From contig NZ_JANUXN010000002.1 of the NCBI RefSeq assembly GCF_025699485.1, forward strand, positions 248,001-312,000: 64,000 bases of DNA. Direction: 5' to 3'. Position numbers and translations under genes: made by a program. Position 1 is the stretch's first letter. Each line of letters begins with the position of its first letter. A model generated the notes under the pieces. The model had not been told where the DNA came from and searched no databases. It saw only the letters and a list, made by a program, of their open reading frames with translations. Shown here in pieces: positions 15,620-27,263 of the stretch. This DNA is from Thauera carbonicopians (GTDB lineage: Bacteria > Pseudomonadota > Gammaproteobacteria > Burkholderiales > Rhodocyclaceae).

Positions 15620-16864
15620 ATGCTGCGGCGCATGAAAGTGATCGACTTCACGACCGAAGAGCTCTGCCGTGATTCACGCCTGCGTATCGCACTGGTGACC
15701 GAGACCTGGCCGCCGGAAGTCAACGGCGTGGCGATGACGCTCAAGCGCATGGTCGACGGCCTGATCCGGCGGGGGCACGGCATCCAGCTCATCCGCCCGA
15801 AGCAGACCACCGGGGATGTCGCCAGCCGTGGCGGCGCGCTGGAAGAGGTGTTGTCGCGCGGGATCAAGCTGCCGCGCTACGACGGACTCAAGTTCGGCCT
15901 GCCGGCCAAGTCCAGCCTGGTGCGCACGTGGTCGCGGCAGCGGCCCGACCTGGTGCACGTGGCGACCGAGGGGCCACTCGGCTGGACCGCGGTATCGGCC
16001 GCGCGCAAGCTGCGCCTGCCGGTCACGTCGGATTTCCATACCCGTTTCGAGCATTACAGCGCGCACTACGGCGTGGGCTGGCTGAGCCAGCCGGTCGCCG
16101 CCTACCTGCGCCGCTTCCACAACCGCACGGCCGCCACCTTCGTGCCGACCGCCGAACTGGCGGGGGCGCTGGCCGCCCAGGGCTACGAGCGGGTCGAGGT
16201 GATTTCGCGCGGGGTGGATACGGTGCAGTATTCTCCGGCACGCCGCAGCGAGGCGCTGCGCCGGCAATGGGGGGTGGCGCCGGGCGGCATCGCGGTCGTC
16301 AGCGTCGGACGGCTGGCGCCGGAGAAGAACCTCGGGCTCACCCTGCGCACCTTCGCCGCCATCCGCGAGCATCGCCCGGACGCGCGGATGGTCGTCGTCG
16401 GCGACGGGCCGATGCGCGAGGCCATCGCCCGCGAATGTCCGCATGCGGTGCTTGCCGGCATGCGGCATGGCGAGGATCTGGCAGCCCACTACGCATCGGC
16501 CGATCTGTTCCTGTTTCCCAGCCTGACCGAGACCTTCGGCAACGTCACGCTCGAAGGCATGGCGAGCGGGCTGTGCACCGTGGCTTACGACTATGCCGCA
16601 GCCGCCGAGGTGATCCGCGACCTGCACAACGGCGCGATCGTGTGCTGCGGCGACGAGGAAGGCTTCATCCAGCGCGCCGTCCAGCTGGCCTGTGCGGACG
16701 GGCTGCGTGCCGACATCGGCCGCGAGGCGCGGCGCACCGCGGAAGGCATCGACTGGGAGCGGGTCTGCGACCATTTCGCCGAAGCCCTCCGGAGTGCCTG
16801 GCGGGGCAAGGCCCTTGCCCATGACGGTCGAGTCTCGTTACGCATCCAGGGAGGGGAAAGCTGA
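15620..16864 (+). CDS. Glycosyltransferase family 4, probable diacylglycerol glycosyltransferase (Agt-like)
   Basis: 414 residues, GT-B fold. N-terminal Rossmann half with LRIALVTETWPPEVNGVAMT and TDFHTRFEHY-like SDFHTRFEHYSAHYG; C-terminal donor-binding half with VVSVGRLAPEKNLGLTLRTF, MVVVGDGPM and the EX7E-type FLFPSLTETFGNVTLEGMAS. It overlaps the next gene by one base (TGATG), so the pair is translated together. Pairing with a PlcP-like phosphoesterase suggests it glycosylates diacylglycerol to make phosphorus-free lipids; the sequence alone would equally allow a mannosyltransferase of the PimB/MgtA kind. ATG 15632 is an alternative start; neither has a good ribosome-binding site. Confidence 0.85.
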   Translation: MLRRMKVIDFTTEELCRDSRLRIALVTETWPPEVNGVAMTLKRMVDGLIRRGHGIQLIRPKQTTGDVASRGGALEEVLSRGIKLPRYDGLKFGLPAKSSLVRTWSRQRPDLVHVATEGPLGWTAVSAARKLRLPVTSDFHTRFEHYSAHYGVGWLSQPVAAYLRRFHNRTAATFVPTAELAGALAAQGYERVEVISRGVDTVQYSPARRSEALRRQWGVAPGGIAVVSVGRLAPEKNLGLTLRTFAAIREHRPDARMVVVGDGPMREAIARECPHAVLAGMRHGEDLAAHYASADLFLFPSLTETFGNVTLEGMASGLCTVAYDYAAAAEVIRDLHNGAIVCCGDEEGFIQRAVQLACADGLRADIGREARRTAEGIDWERVCDHFAEALRSAWRGKALAHDGRVSLRIQGGES

Positions 16865-17715
16865 TGCCTGCCGTTCGCACGATCTTCATTTCCGATGTCC
16901 ACCTCGGCACTCGGGCAAGCCAGGCCGAGAGCCTGCGTGCCTTCCTGAAAGAGTACGAGTCGGAGTACCTCTACCTGCTCGGCGACATCATCGACTTCTG
17001 GGCGATGAGCCGCAGCGTGCAGTGGGCGCCGGCGCACAACACCGTGGTGCAGAAGGTGCTGCGCCGCGCGCGCCAGGGCGGCAAGGTGTTCTTCATTCCC
17101 GGCAATCACGATGAGATCCTGCGCGAGTATGTCGGCGCCGCCTTCGGCAACATCCGCATCGAACGCGAATGGGTCCACGAGACCATCGACGGCCGGCGCT
17201 ACTGGCTGATCCACGGCGATGAATACGACCAGGTCACGCGCCACCACCGCTGGGTCGCGGTGCTGGGCGACGTGGCCTACAACACGCTCGTGCGCCTGAA
17301 CGTCGTGCTGTCGCGCGTGCGCCGCTTCCTGCACATCCCCGGCTATTGGTCGCTGGCGGGTTATGCCAAACAGAAGGTCAAGCGTGCGGTCAGCTTCATC
17401 TTCGACTTCGAGGATGCGGTGGCGCATGCCGCGCAGCAGCGCGGTGTGGACGGGGTGATCTGCGGCCACATCCATTCGGCGTCGGACCGCCGTATCGGCA
17501 AGGTGCGCTACCTGAACTGCGGCGACTGGGTCGATACCTGCAGCGCCGTCGTCGAGCACTACGACGGCCGCATCGAGGTGCTGCACTGGGGCATGGAGGC
17601 CGCGGTGCCGCTGCCTGCCGGCGAAGCCGAGGTGCGCCCGCTTCCGGTGGCGCCTGCGGGCAAGGCGCGCTCGCCGCTGGACCTCGAGCGGATCTATCTC
17701 GCGCCGGACGTCTGA
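16864..17715 (+). CDS. Calcineurin-like metallophosphoesterase, PlcP-type phospholipase C (annotated as LpxH-like)
   Basis: 283 residues with a complete two-metal site: FISDVHLGTRASQ (D11, H13), YLLGDIIDFW, PGNHDEIL, IHGDEYD and GVICGHIHSASDR. Databases usually name such proteins UDP-2,3-diacylglucosamine diphosphatase, but the pattern GDIIDFWAM, AHNTVVQKVLRRAR, GNHDEILREYVG, YWSLAGYAKQKVK, NCGDWVDTCSAVVEHYDG follows the PlcP phospholipase C group (Sinorhizobium type) that strips phospholipid head groups under phosphate limitation. Being coupled to a glycosyltransferase supports this. An LpxH role cannot be excluded without checking for another lpxH. Its last 22 bases overlap the 3' end of a convergent gene. 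Confidence 0.8.
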   Translation: MPAVRTIFISDVHLGTRASQAESLRAFLKEYESEYLYLLGDIIDFWAMSRSVQWAPAHNTVVQKVLRRARQGGKVFFIPGNHDEILREYVGAAFGNIRIEREWVHETIDGRRYWLIHGDEYDQVTRHHRWVAVLGDVAYNTLVRLNVVLSRVRRFLHIPGYWSLAGYAKQKVKRAVSFIFDFEDAVAHAAQQRGVDGVICGHIHSASDRRIGKVRYLNCGDWVDTCSAVVEHYDGRIEVLHWGMEAAVPLPAGEAEVRPLPVAPAGKARSPLDLERIYLAPDV

Positions 17716-17927
17716 TCGCCCGACGGGCTGTCTTCGCGCATCAGGCCGATGGCCAGGCGCAGGCCGAGCCAGGCATTCATCAGCGCGAGACCCGCGACCA
17801 CGGCCATCGCCAGCGGCACCAGCGGATAGCTGCGCAGGATCCAGGCCAGGATCGACGACAGGACGTTGAGCACCAGCATCATCCAGAACGCCGGGTTGCG
17901 CGGCTGCCAGAGACGGGAAAACTTCAT
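17694..17927 (-). CDS. Small two-helix membrane protein, unknown function
   Basis: 77 residues with two hydrophobic helices (about 14-32 NPAFWMMLVLNVLSSILAWI and 35-60 PLVPLAMAVVAGLALMNAWL) and a polar tail. Its start overlaps the stop of the MFS transporter gene in an ATGA junction, so it is coupled to that gene and may act with it. Its 3' end overlaps the convergent phosphoesterase gene by 22 bases. I do not recognise a named family. Confidence 0.72.
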   Translation of the reverse strand: MKFSRLWQPRNPAFWMMLVLNVLSSILAWILRSYPLVPLAMAVVAGLALMNAWLGLRLAIGLMREDSPSGDQTSGAR

Positions 17928-19177
17928 CGAGGCTCCAGGGACGAGCGGGTGCCGAGCGTGTCGCGGCGATGGAGGGCGTAGACGCCGAGCGCCAGCACGA
18001 CCTCGATGGCGCCGATGCTGACGAACACCGGTGCATGCGGGCTGGCGCTGAAGCTGCCGTAGAAGGCCAGCAGCAGGCTGCTGATCAGCGGCCCGGCGGC
18101 AAAGCCGAGCGAGCCAGCCATGTTGAACGCAGCCAGCGCGCTGGCGCGGCAGTCTTCGCCGCCGTAGTGCGCGGCCAGCACCAGCGAGGGGGCGTACATC
18201 AGCGCTGCGATCACGCCGCCGGCGGCCATGGTGCCGACGATCCAGGCCGCGGGCACGAAAGCCAGCGCGCCGAGGAACACGCCATACAGGATGCTGCCGG
18301 CGACCATCATCGAGAACGGATCCCAGCGCCGCGACAAGTGGCCGGCAGGCCAGGTCAGCAGCGAGAAGGGAATCAGGAAAGCGGCCATCGCCATGCCGAT
18401 GGCGCGGGCGTCGAAGCCCAGCGTGAGGCCGAAGTAGAGCGACAGCGTGGAGACGATGAAGCCCACGGTCAGCCGGTCGGCGAAGGAGAAGGCGAGCGGT
18501 ACCGCGAGCGCGCGGCGGGTGCGCAGCGTATCGAGGATTTCGCCGATCGCCATGCGTGGCCGCGCCGTCGTGGGGTCGTGCAGGCCGATGGCGCCGACCG
18601 CCGCCAACGCCAGCGACAGCAGCCCGCCGCCCAGCGGCACCCATAGCGGGTCGATGCCGCCGACCACGCCGCCGAGCGGCGCGCCGGTGGCCACGCCCAG
18701 GCTGATCGAGGCGCCGATCGCGCCCATGCGGCCACCCAGTCCGCCGCGTCCGACCTGGTCCGAACCCAGCGCCATCAGCAGCGACAGCGCCGACATGTGA
18801 GCGAAGCCTTCGAGCAGGCGGAGGCCGAGCAGCAGGGCGTAGCTGTCGAACTGGCGGTAGGCGAAGGCGATGCCGAGCAGCGTGAGCCCGTTCAGGATCA
18901 GTGCGGCCACCGCCAGCTTCTTGCGTTTGCCCAGCCGGTCGGACAGCAGGCCGGCGACCGGGGCGCCGATGAGGGCGCCGATCATGTTGATCGACATGAA
19001 GAAATGGCTGCCGAACTGCCCCAGGCCGTCGAAGCGCTGGGCGGTGAACGAGGACAGTACCGGCACCATGCCTGTGACCGGCAGCATCAGGCCGAACAGC
19101 AGCAGAAGCGGCGCCAGGGCCTGTAATGGCGATGTGCGGTTTGCAGGCGCTGCTGGGGGGGAAATCGGAACGGCCAT
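17924..19177 (-). CDS. MFS transporter, drug/efflux type
   Basis: 417 residues from ATG 19177 with about twelve membrane helices. The motif between helices 2 and 3 reads GALIGAPVAGLLSDRLGKRK, the classic G-x(3)-D-R-x-G-R-[KR] form of the major facilitator superfamily. Further landmarks are GRMGAIGASISLGVATGAPL (motif C-like, found in exporters) and LTWPAGHLSRRWD in the second half. Substrate unknown. The frame is open 28 codons further upstream, but those residues (many R and S) are not family-like. A 77-residue membrane protein is translationally coupled downstream. Confidence 0.87.
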   Translation of the reverse strand: MAVPISPPAAPANRTSPLQALAPLLLLFGLMLPVTGMVPVLSSFTAQRFDGLGQFGSHFFMSINMIGALIGAPVAGLLSDRLGKRKKLAVAALILNGLTLLGIAFAYRQFDSYALLLGLRLLEGFAHMSALSLLMALGSDQVGRGGLGGRMGAIGASISLGVATGAPLGGVVGGIDPLWVPLGGGLLSLALAAVGAIGLHDPTTARPRMAIGEILDTLRTRRALAVPLAFSFADRLTVGFIVSTLSLYFGLTLGFDARAIGMAMAAFLIPFSLLTWPAGHLSRRWDPFSMMVAGSILYGVFLGALAFVPAAWIVGTMAAGGVIAALMYAPSLVLAAHYGGEDCRASALAAFNMAGSLGFAAGPLISSLLLAFYGSFSASPHAPVFVSIGAIEVVLALGVYALHRRDTLGTRSSLEPR

Positions 19178-19266
19178 GTGCGCAGTCGATGGAGAAACCG
19201 TGGAGGGCGACTGCGCAATGATACGACGGCTCCGCAAGCGGGTCCGCGCGTGTCGCTCCATCTATG

Positions 19267-19653
19267 TCACTGGCTGCGCGTCGGGAACAGCGATCTCACC
19301 GGCCGGTGGCTGGCGGCGAGCTTTTCCGCGGCGTTTTCCATCGCGCTCCAGGAACCGCCGTGCGCCAGGTAGGCGGTGACCCAGTCCGGCGTCGGGCCTT
19401 CGCCGGTCCAGGTCAGCGTGCGGCTGGCCGGATGCACGTAGCGGATCACGGGCGTGGTTCCGCTCACCGCGGCCTGTTCCGGCTGCGGAGGCGTTTCATC
19501 CGTCGGGGAGGGGGCTGCCTCGGTCACGGCTTCGACTGCAGGCGGCGTGGCGGGCGCTTGGGCCGCGCTTTCGCGCGCTGCAATTTCCTGCTTGATCTCG
19601 GCAAGCAGCGTCTCCAGTTCCGGGAGGGTGTGCTTGCTCAGGCTGAAAGGCAT
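19267..19653 (-). CDS. H-NS histone family-like nucleoid protein
   Basis: 128 residues. N-terminal helix (LSKHTLPELETLLAEIKQEI) suited for oligomerisation, a long Ala/Pro/Glu-rich linker (about 30-65), then a C-terminal DNA-binding part with the H-NS signature TLTWTGEGPTPDWVTAYL. The usual basic loop is modified here (E rather than R/K in the TWTGEG stretch), so AT-rich minor-groove binding may be weaker. It lies right after tRNA-Ser on the same strand, separated by that tRNA's terminator. A specialised or degenerate H-NS/KorB-like protein is possible. Confidence 0.7.
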   Translation of the reverse strand: MPFSLSKHTLPELETLLAEIKQEIAARESAAQAPATPPAVEAVTEAAPSPTDETPPQPEQAAVSGTTPVIRYVHPASRTLTWTGEGPTPDWVTAYLAHGGSWSAMENAAEKLAASHRPVRSLFPTRSQ

Positions 19654-19667
19654 ACGGGACCGATGCA

Positions 19668-19697
19668 AAAAAGACCCTAGGAGGGAGCAGGGCCTTT
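19668..19697 (-). terminator. Intrinsic terminator of tRNA-Ser
   Basis: On the minus strand GGCCCT pairs with AGGGTC around GCTCCCTCCT and is followed by TTTTTT. It starts about 10 bases after the CCA end of tRNA-Ser and would end that transcript before the H-NS-like gene. Confidence 0.7.
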
Positions 19698-19707
19698 TCG
19701 ATGATTC

Positions 19708-19798
19708 TGGCGGACAGGGCGGGATTCGAACCCGCGTCAGGGTATTACCCTGAACACGCTTTCCAGGCGTGCGACTTAAACCACTCATCCACCTGTCC
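19708..19798 (-). tRNA. tRNA-Ser (anticodon GGA)
   Basis: 91 bases including an encoded CCA. Acceptor stem GGACAGG/CCTGTCC with G73, anticodon stem CACGC/GCGTG around loop CTGGAAA (anticodon GGA), a long variable arm (TTCAGGGTAATACCCTGA) as in all serine tRNAs, and T-loop GGTTCGAATCC. Reads UCC and UCU codons. Confidence 0.97.
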
Positions 19799-19907
19799 GG
19801 GAAGCCGGCAATTATAGTCGCCCGAACGGGAATCGGGAAGAAGATTTTGACGAGCCTCCGGATTTTCGCGTGGAGCTGCCGTCCCGGGGTTCGGGCGAAT
19901 CCGCGAC

Positions 19908-20270
19908 TCAGTCGCGTTCGAGATAGTCGGCGACTTCTCCGGCGACAGCGCCGAGTTCCTGCAGCAGCGTATCGATGTCGGACGGCCCCGGCACGAAACC
20001 GGCTGCAGGGGACTTGCAGCGCAGTTCGAGCGCTCTGGCCATGTCCGCCCCTGCGGTGGCGCGGATCTGTGCCAGCGTGCCGCGCAGTGCATGGGTGGTG
20101 CGCGCGAGCTGCGGCGCGTCGCCGGCTTCGGCCGCGGCGCGGAGTTCACCCTCGGCGGTGCTGCGCCAATCGCCGAAGGCGGCGAGCACCGTGCGGACGA
20201 TCTCGTGATTGTCGAACAGGTCGGCGAGCAGGGCCTGGGGATCGAAGTGGGCGTATGGAGAGGCCTGCAT
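19908..20270 (-). CDS. Stand-alone Hpt (histidine phosphotransfer) protein
   Basis: 120 residues forming one four-helix Hpt domain. The phosphorylated histidine is H60 in ARTTHALRGTLAQI, the H-x-[LM]-[KR]-G motif of Hpt proteins. Starts one base after the receiver protein gene ends. In a phosphorelay it would pass phosphate between that receiver (or the kinase) and a second receiver. It is the last gene of the four-gene signalling operon. Confidence 0.87.
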   Translation of the reverse strand: MQASPYAHFDPQALLADLFDNHEIVRTVLAAFGDWRSTAEGELRAAAEAGDAPQLARTTHALRGTLAQIRATAGADMARALELRCKSPAAGFVPGPSDIDTLLQELGAVAGEVADYLERD

Positions 20271-20644
20271 TCAATCCCGCTCCGGGCTGCCGATCGCCTG
20301 CGTCAGCGATGCGAAGGTGATCGGCTTGATCAGGGTGGCATCGAAACCGCCACTCAGAAAGCGCTCGGCGTCTTCGGTCATGGCATGCGCAGTGTAGGCG
20401 ATGATGCGGATGCCCTGCCATTCCGGCCGGGCGCGGATCAGTGCGCAGGCGGTTTCGCCGCCCATGTTCGGCATCGAGATGTCGAGCAGTATCGCCGCCG
20501 GCTGGATATCTTCCAGCCGTGCCAGCATGGCGGGCGCGCTGTCGAAGGTTTCGACCGTCCAGCCGAGCCGGTTGAGCAGGGCGTTGGCGACCTTGAGGTT
20601 GATGTCGTTGTCGTCGGTGACGAAAGCAAGCTGTGTCGAGATGT

Positions 20645-20648
<4 letters not shown>
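20271..20648 (-). CDS. Single-domain response regulator (receiver only)
   Basis: 125 residues, one CheY-like receiver: acidic pair FVTDDN (D12, D13), phosphoacceptor D56 in LLDISMPNMGG, switch threonine in IIAYTAHAM and lysine in TLIKPI. The DISMPNMGG wording is that of receivers normally fused to hybrid kinases. Here it is a separate gene whose start overlaps the kinase stop by 4 bases (ATGA type). This suggests a hybrid kinase split into kinase, receiver and Hpt pieces. Confidence 0.92.
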
Positions 20649-23212
<2,564 letters not shown>

Positions 23213-23237
23213 AGGCGAACCCGCTGACGCGAAGGAA

Positions 23238-23849
23238 TCAGCGTATGCGCTTGTGCCGGGCGACCAGGGCCTGCATGTAGCCCTGCAACTGATGGAAGGG
23301 CACGGGCTTGCGATAGACGGTCACGTCTTCGGGCAGGCCGCCTTCGGCCTCGATCTCGTCGGCGGTCAAGGCAGAGACGACGACGATCGCCGTTTCGCTG
23401 GCGACCGGATTCTCGCGAAGGCGGCGGATCATCTCGAAACCGTCCAGACCCGGCATGCGCAGGTCGGCGATCAGCAGGTCGGGCGGCTGCCGGCCGAGTT
23501 CGACCAGGGCATCGAGGCCGTGGTCGAGCACGCACAACTCGATGTCGATCGGCCAACTGGCGAAAGTCTCGCGGTAGAGCGTCTGCAGCAGGCTGTCGTC
23601 CTCGACCACCACCACGCGGAGCTTGTTGCCTTCGTTGCGCTGGCGGGCAGGCGTGCTGCCCTGTTGGCTGCGGGCGAGCAGGGCGTCGACCGAGTCCTGG
23701 CGGATGCGACGGTGGCCGCCGGCCGTCTTCCAGCCGGCCAGCGCACCGCTTTCGACCATCTGCTGAACGGCTCCGAGCGACAGGCCGAGTTGGCGAGCGG
23801 CTTGGGCGGTACTGATGAATTCGCGATTGGAGTCAGTGTTGCGCGCCAT
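23238..23849 (-). CDS. Response regulator with N-terminal excisionase/MerR-type HTH and C-terminal receiver
   Basis: 203 residues from ATG 23849. Residues 11-60 form a MerR/BldC-excisionase type winged helix (FISTAQAARQLGLSLGAVQQ, MVESGALAGWKTAGGHRRI); residues 76-200 a receiver with acidic pair E83/D84/D85, phosphoacceptor D129 (LLIADLRMPGLDG), switch S in VVVSAL and K in YRKPVPF. The DNA-binding part precedes the receiver, the reverse of most response regulators. It is the probable output of the downstream kinase-receiver-Hpt system. An open frame extends 36 codons upstream but codes for non-family hydrophobic sequence. Confidence 0.88.
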   Translation of the reverse strand: MARNTDSNREFISTAQAARQLGLSLGAVQQMVESGALAGWKTAGGHRRIRQDSVDALLARSQQGSTPARQRNEGNKLRVVVVEDDSLLQTLYRETFASWPIDIELCVLDHGLDALVELGRQPPDLLIADLRMPGLDGFEMIRRLRENPVASETAIVVVSALTADEIEAEGGLPEDVTVYRKPVPFHQLQGYMQALVARHKRIR

Positions 23850-23944
23850 GAGCAAGGAATCCGACAGATTTCGTAAAAGGACTAAAATAACAGCAATCGC
23901 CATGCAGTCGCAAATGCGAATGTAATCTAATCGGAAATGCGTAT

Positions 23945-23984
23945 CGGGCAGGCGCATTCCGGAAGGGAAACCCTATCCTGCCCG
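23945..23984. repeat. Nested intergenic inverted repeat
   Basis: CGGGCAGG (23945-23952) and CCTGCCCG (23977-23984) are perfect complements, and inside them AGGG (23964-23967) pairs with CCCT (23971-23974). It lies between the divergent HTH-receiver gene and the DUF2237 gene. No T-run follows, so it is more likely an operator or leader hairpin than a terminator. Confidence 0.5.
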
Positions 23985-24044
23985 CGTACCGGGGCAAGGA
24001 TATGCTTGCTGCCGGAATATCAGCATGGAAGCATCTGAACAGGC

Positions 24045-24425
24045 ATGAACACTTCGAAAAACGTATTGGGCGGGCCCTTGCTCGCCTGCAGCTATGCTCC
24101 GCTGACGGGCTTCTTTCGTACCGGTTGCTGCGAGACGGGTGCGGACGACCTGGGCCGCCACGTCGTCTGCGTCCGCGTCACCGACGAATTTCTCCGTTTT
24201 TCGCGCAGCGTCGGCAACGACCTGTCCACGCCGAGACCCGAGTATCGTTTCGCCGGACTCAAGGCGGGAGATCGTTGGTGCCTGTGCGCGATGCGCTGGA
24301 AGGAGGCCTGGCAGGCCGGTGCGGCGCCGCCGGTGGTGCTGGAGGCGACCCACGAAGCCGCGCTGCAAGTCGTCGATCTCGACACGCTGAAGGCCCATGC
24401 CTACGGTGCCGCGACAGGGCCCTGA
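24045..24425 (+). CDS. DUF2237 family protein
   Basis: 126 residues matching the DUF2237 family throughout: NVLGGPLLACSYAPLTGFFR, TGCCETGADDLGRHVVC, FLRFSRSVGNDLSTPRPEY, FAGLKAGDRWCLCAMRWKEA, APPVVLEATHEAAL. Several conserved cysteines (GCCETG, WCLCA) could bind metal or be redox active. No function is established for the family. Two bases separate its stop from the next start, so it is co-transcribed with the DUF1992 gene. Confidence 0.93.
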   Translation: MNTSKNVLGGPLLACSYAPLTGFFRTGCCETGADDLGRHVVCVRVTDEFLRFSRSVGNDLSTPRPEYRFAGLKAGDRWCLCAMRWKEAWQAGAAPPVVLEATHEAALQVVDLDTLKAHAYGAATGP

Positions 24426-24427
24426 TC

Positions 24428-24736
24428 TTGGCGTCGATCTACGACATTCTCGCCGAGCAGCGCATTGCCGATGCCCTGCGCCGCGGCGACTTCGATCACC
24501 TGCCGGGCGCAGGAAAGCCGCTGGCGTTCGACGACGAGGCGCTGGTGCCGGCGGAGCAGCGCATGGTCAACACGATCTTGCGCAACGCCGGTTTCTGCCC
24601 GCCGGAGATCGGCTTGCGCAAGGAGATCGCCCGGCTGCGCAGCGAGATCGCGGGCCTGGAGGCAGGGGCACGGCGCAGCGCCCTGCGCAGGCGGCTGGCG
24701 CTGCTGATCCTGCAGATGGCGGAAACCAGGCGCTGA
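24428..24736 (+). CDS. DUF1992 (DnaJ-like N-terminal region homologue) family protein
   Basis: 102 residues with a TTG start at 24428, the only reasonable start before the family core ASIYDILAEQRIADALRRGD, FDHLPGAGKPLAFDDEALVP, AEQRMVNTILRNAGFCPPEI. The DHLPGAGKPL stretch is the family signature, and a helical C-terminus follows (LRKEIARLRSEIAGLEAGAR). Relatives include E. coli YdhN/DNAJC28-like proteins; role unknown. Follows DUF2237 by two bases and converges on ettA with a 37-base gap. Confidence 0.85.
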   Translation: MASIYDILAEQRIADALRRGDFDHLPGAGKPLAFDDEALVPAEQRMVNTILRNAGFCPPEIGLRKEIARLRSEIAGLEAGARRSALRRRLALLILQMAETRR

Positions 24737-24773
24737 GCGGCGGCACCGCCGCCTGCGCCGCGGTTCACCTGGA

Positions 24774-26438
<1,665 letters not shown>

Positions 26439-26587
26439 TTGCTTACCTCGCAGACGGTTGGGGTCGGGCGAAAAGGCGGCAGTCTACCCGAGCGGCGCGG
26501 CGCTGGCATCCTGGAGGGGAGGCTTCATGTGGCCTCATCTCTTGCAGGCTGGAGCGAAGTGCTGCCGTCCTCCAGCTTTCTCCGTGC

Positions 26588-26672
26588 GAGGAGTGCTTTA
26601 GCCGGGGGCGCCGAGCCGCGAACAGGGCTGCGATGCGGCTTCCACGGCCGTGTTCGCGGCTGAGGCCGCTCC
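26588..26672. repeat. REP-like intergenic palindromic element, copy A
   Basis: GAGGAGTGCTTTAGCCGGGG at the left and TTCGCGGCTGAGGCCGCTCC (26653-26672) at the right are partly complementary arms (GAGGAG..CTTTAGCC against GGCTGAGGCCGCTCC) around GC-rich sequence with GCCGAGCCGCGAAC. The 20-base right arm is identical to that of the element near 44.4 kb. It lies upstream of ettA and downstream of the glutathione peroxidase gene, both on the minus strand. Confidence 0.72.
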
Positions 26673-26703
26673 GACGCGCTCTTGCGGGGACGGGATTTGT
26701 TTT

Positions 26704-27201
26704 TCAGCCCTGTGCTTCAGCCAGCATGGCTTCGATGTCCTGCACCAACTCCTCGGGCGTGGTCGTCGGTGCGTAGCGCTCGATGCGCTGGCCGTCGCGG
26801 CTGACGAGGAACTTGGTGAAGTTCCACTTGATCGCTTCGGTGCCGAGGATGCCCTTGGCGTGCTGCTTCAGCCAGACGTACAGTGGATGGGCGCCGTCGC
26901 AGTTGACGTCGATCTTGGCGAACATCGGAAAGCTGACGCCGTAGTTCTTCTCGCAGAAGGCGCCGATTTCCTCGGCGCTGCCCGGTTCCTGCGCGCCGAA
27001 CTGGTTGCACGGAAAACCGAGCACCACCAAGCCGCGGTCCTCGTAGGTCCGGTACAGCTTCTCGAGTCCGGCGTAATGCGGGGTGAGGCCGCACTGGCTG
27101 GCGGTATTGACGATCAGCAGCACCTTGCCGGCGTATTCACCCAGCGTGGTGGAGCCGCCGGCCAGGCGTTCGACTTCGATGTCGTGGATGGAAGAAGACA
27201 T
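26704..27201 (-). CDS. Glutathione peroxidase family protein (cysteine type)
   Basis: 165 residues, thioredoxin fold. Peroxidatic C37 in VNTASQCGLT, the resolving-region cysteine in GFPCNQFGAQEPG (C65, Q71) and the W-N pair in KWNFTKFLVSRDG complete the catalytic set. The active residue is an ordinary cysteine, not selenocysteine. C65 suggests a thioredoxin-dependent mechanism as in most bacterial homologues. No signal peptide. Reduces organic hydroperoxides. Same strand as the downstream-facing ferredoxin-NADP reductase gene, which lies 62 bases upstream. Confidence 0.93.
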   Translation of the reverse strand: MSSSIHDIEVERLAGGSTTLGEYAGKVLLIVNTASQCGLTPHYAGLEKLYRTYEDRGLVVLGFPCNQFGAQEPGSAEEIGAFCEKNYGVSFPMFAKIDVNCDGAHPLYVWLKQHAKGILGTEAIKWNFTKFLVSRDGQRIERYAPTTTPEELVQDIEAMLAEAQG

Positions 27202-27263
27202 GCGAGGCTCCGGAAGGGGTTGGGAGGAGTTGGAGCCCCGCATGCTTGAAAAAGTTTGCGGGT

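Noticed and set aside
26704..27201. Selenoprotein glutathione peroxidase
   Set aside because: The active-site codon encodes cysteine (TGC), and there is no in-frame TGA.
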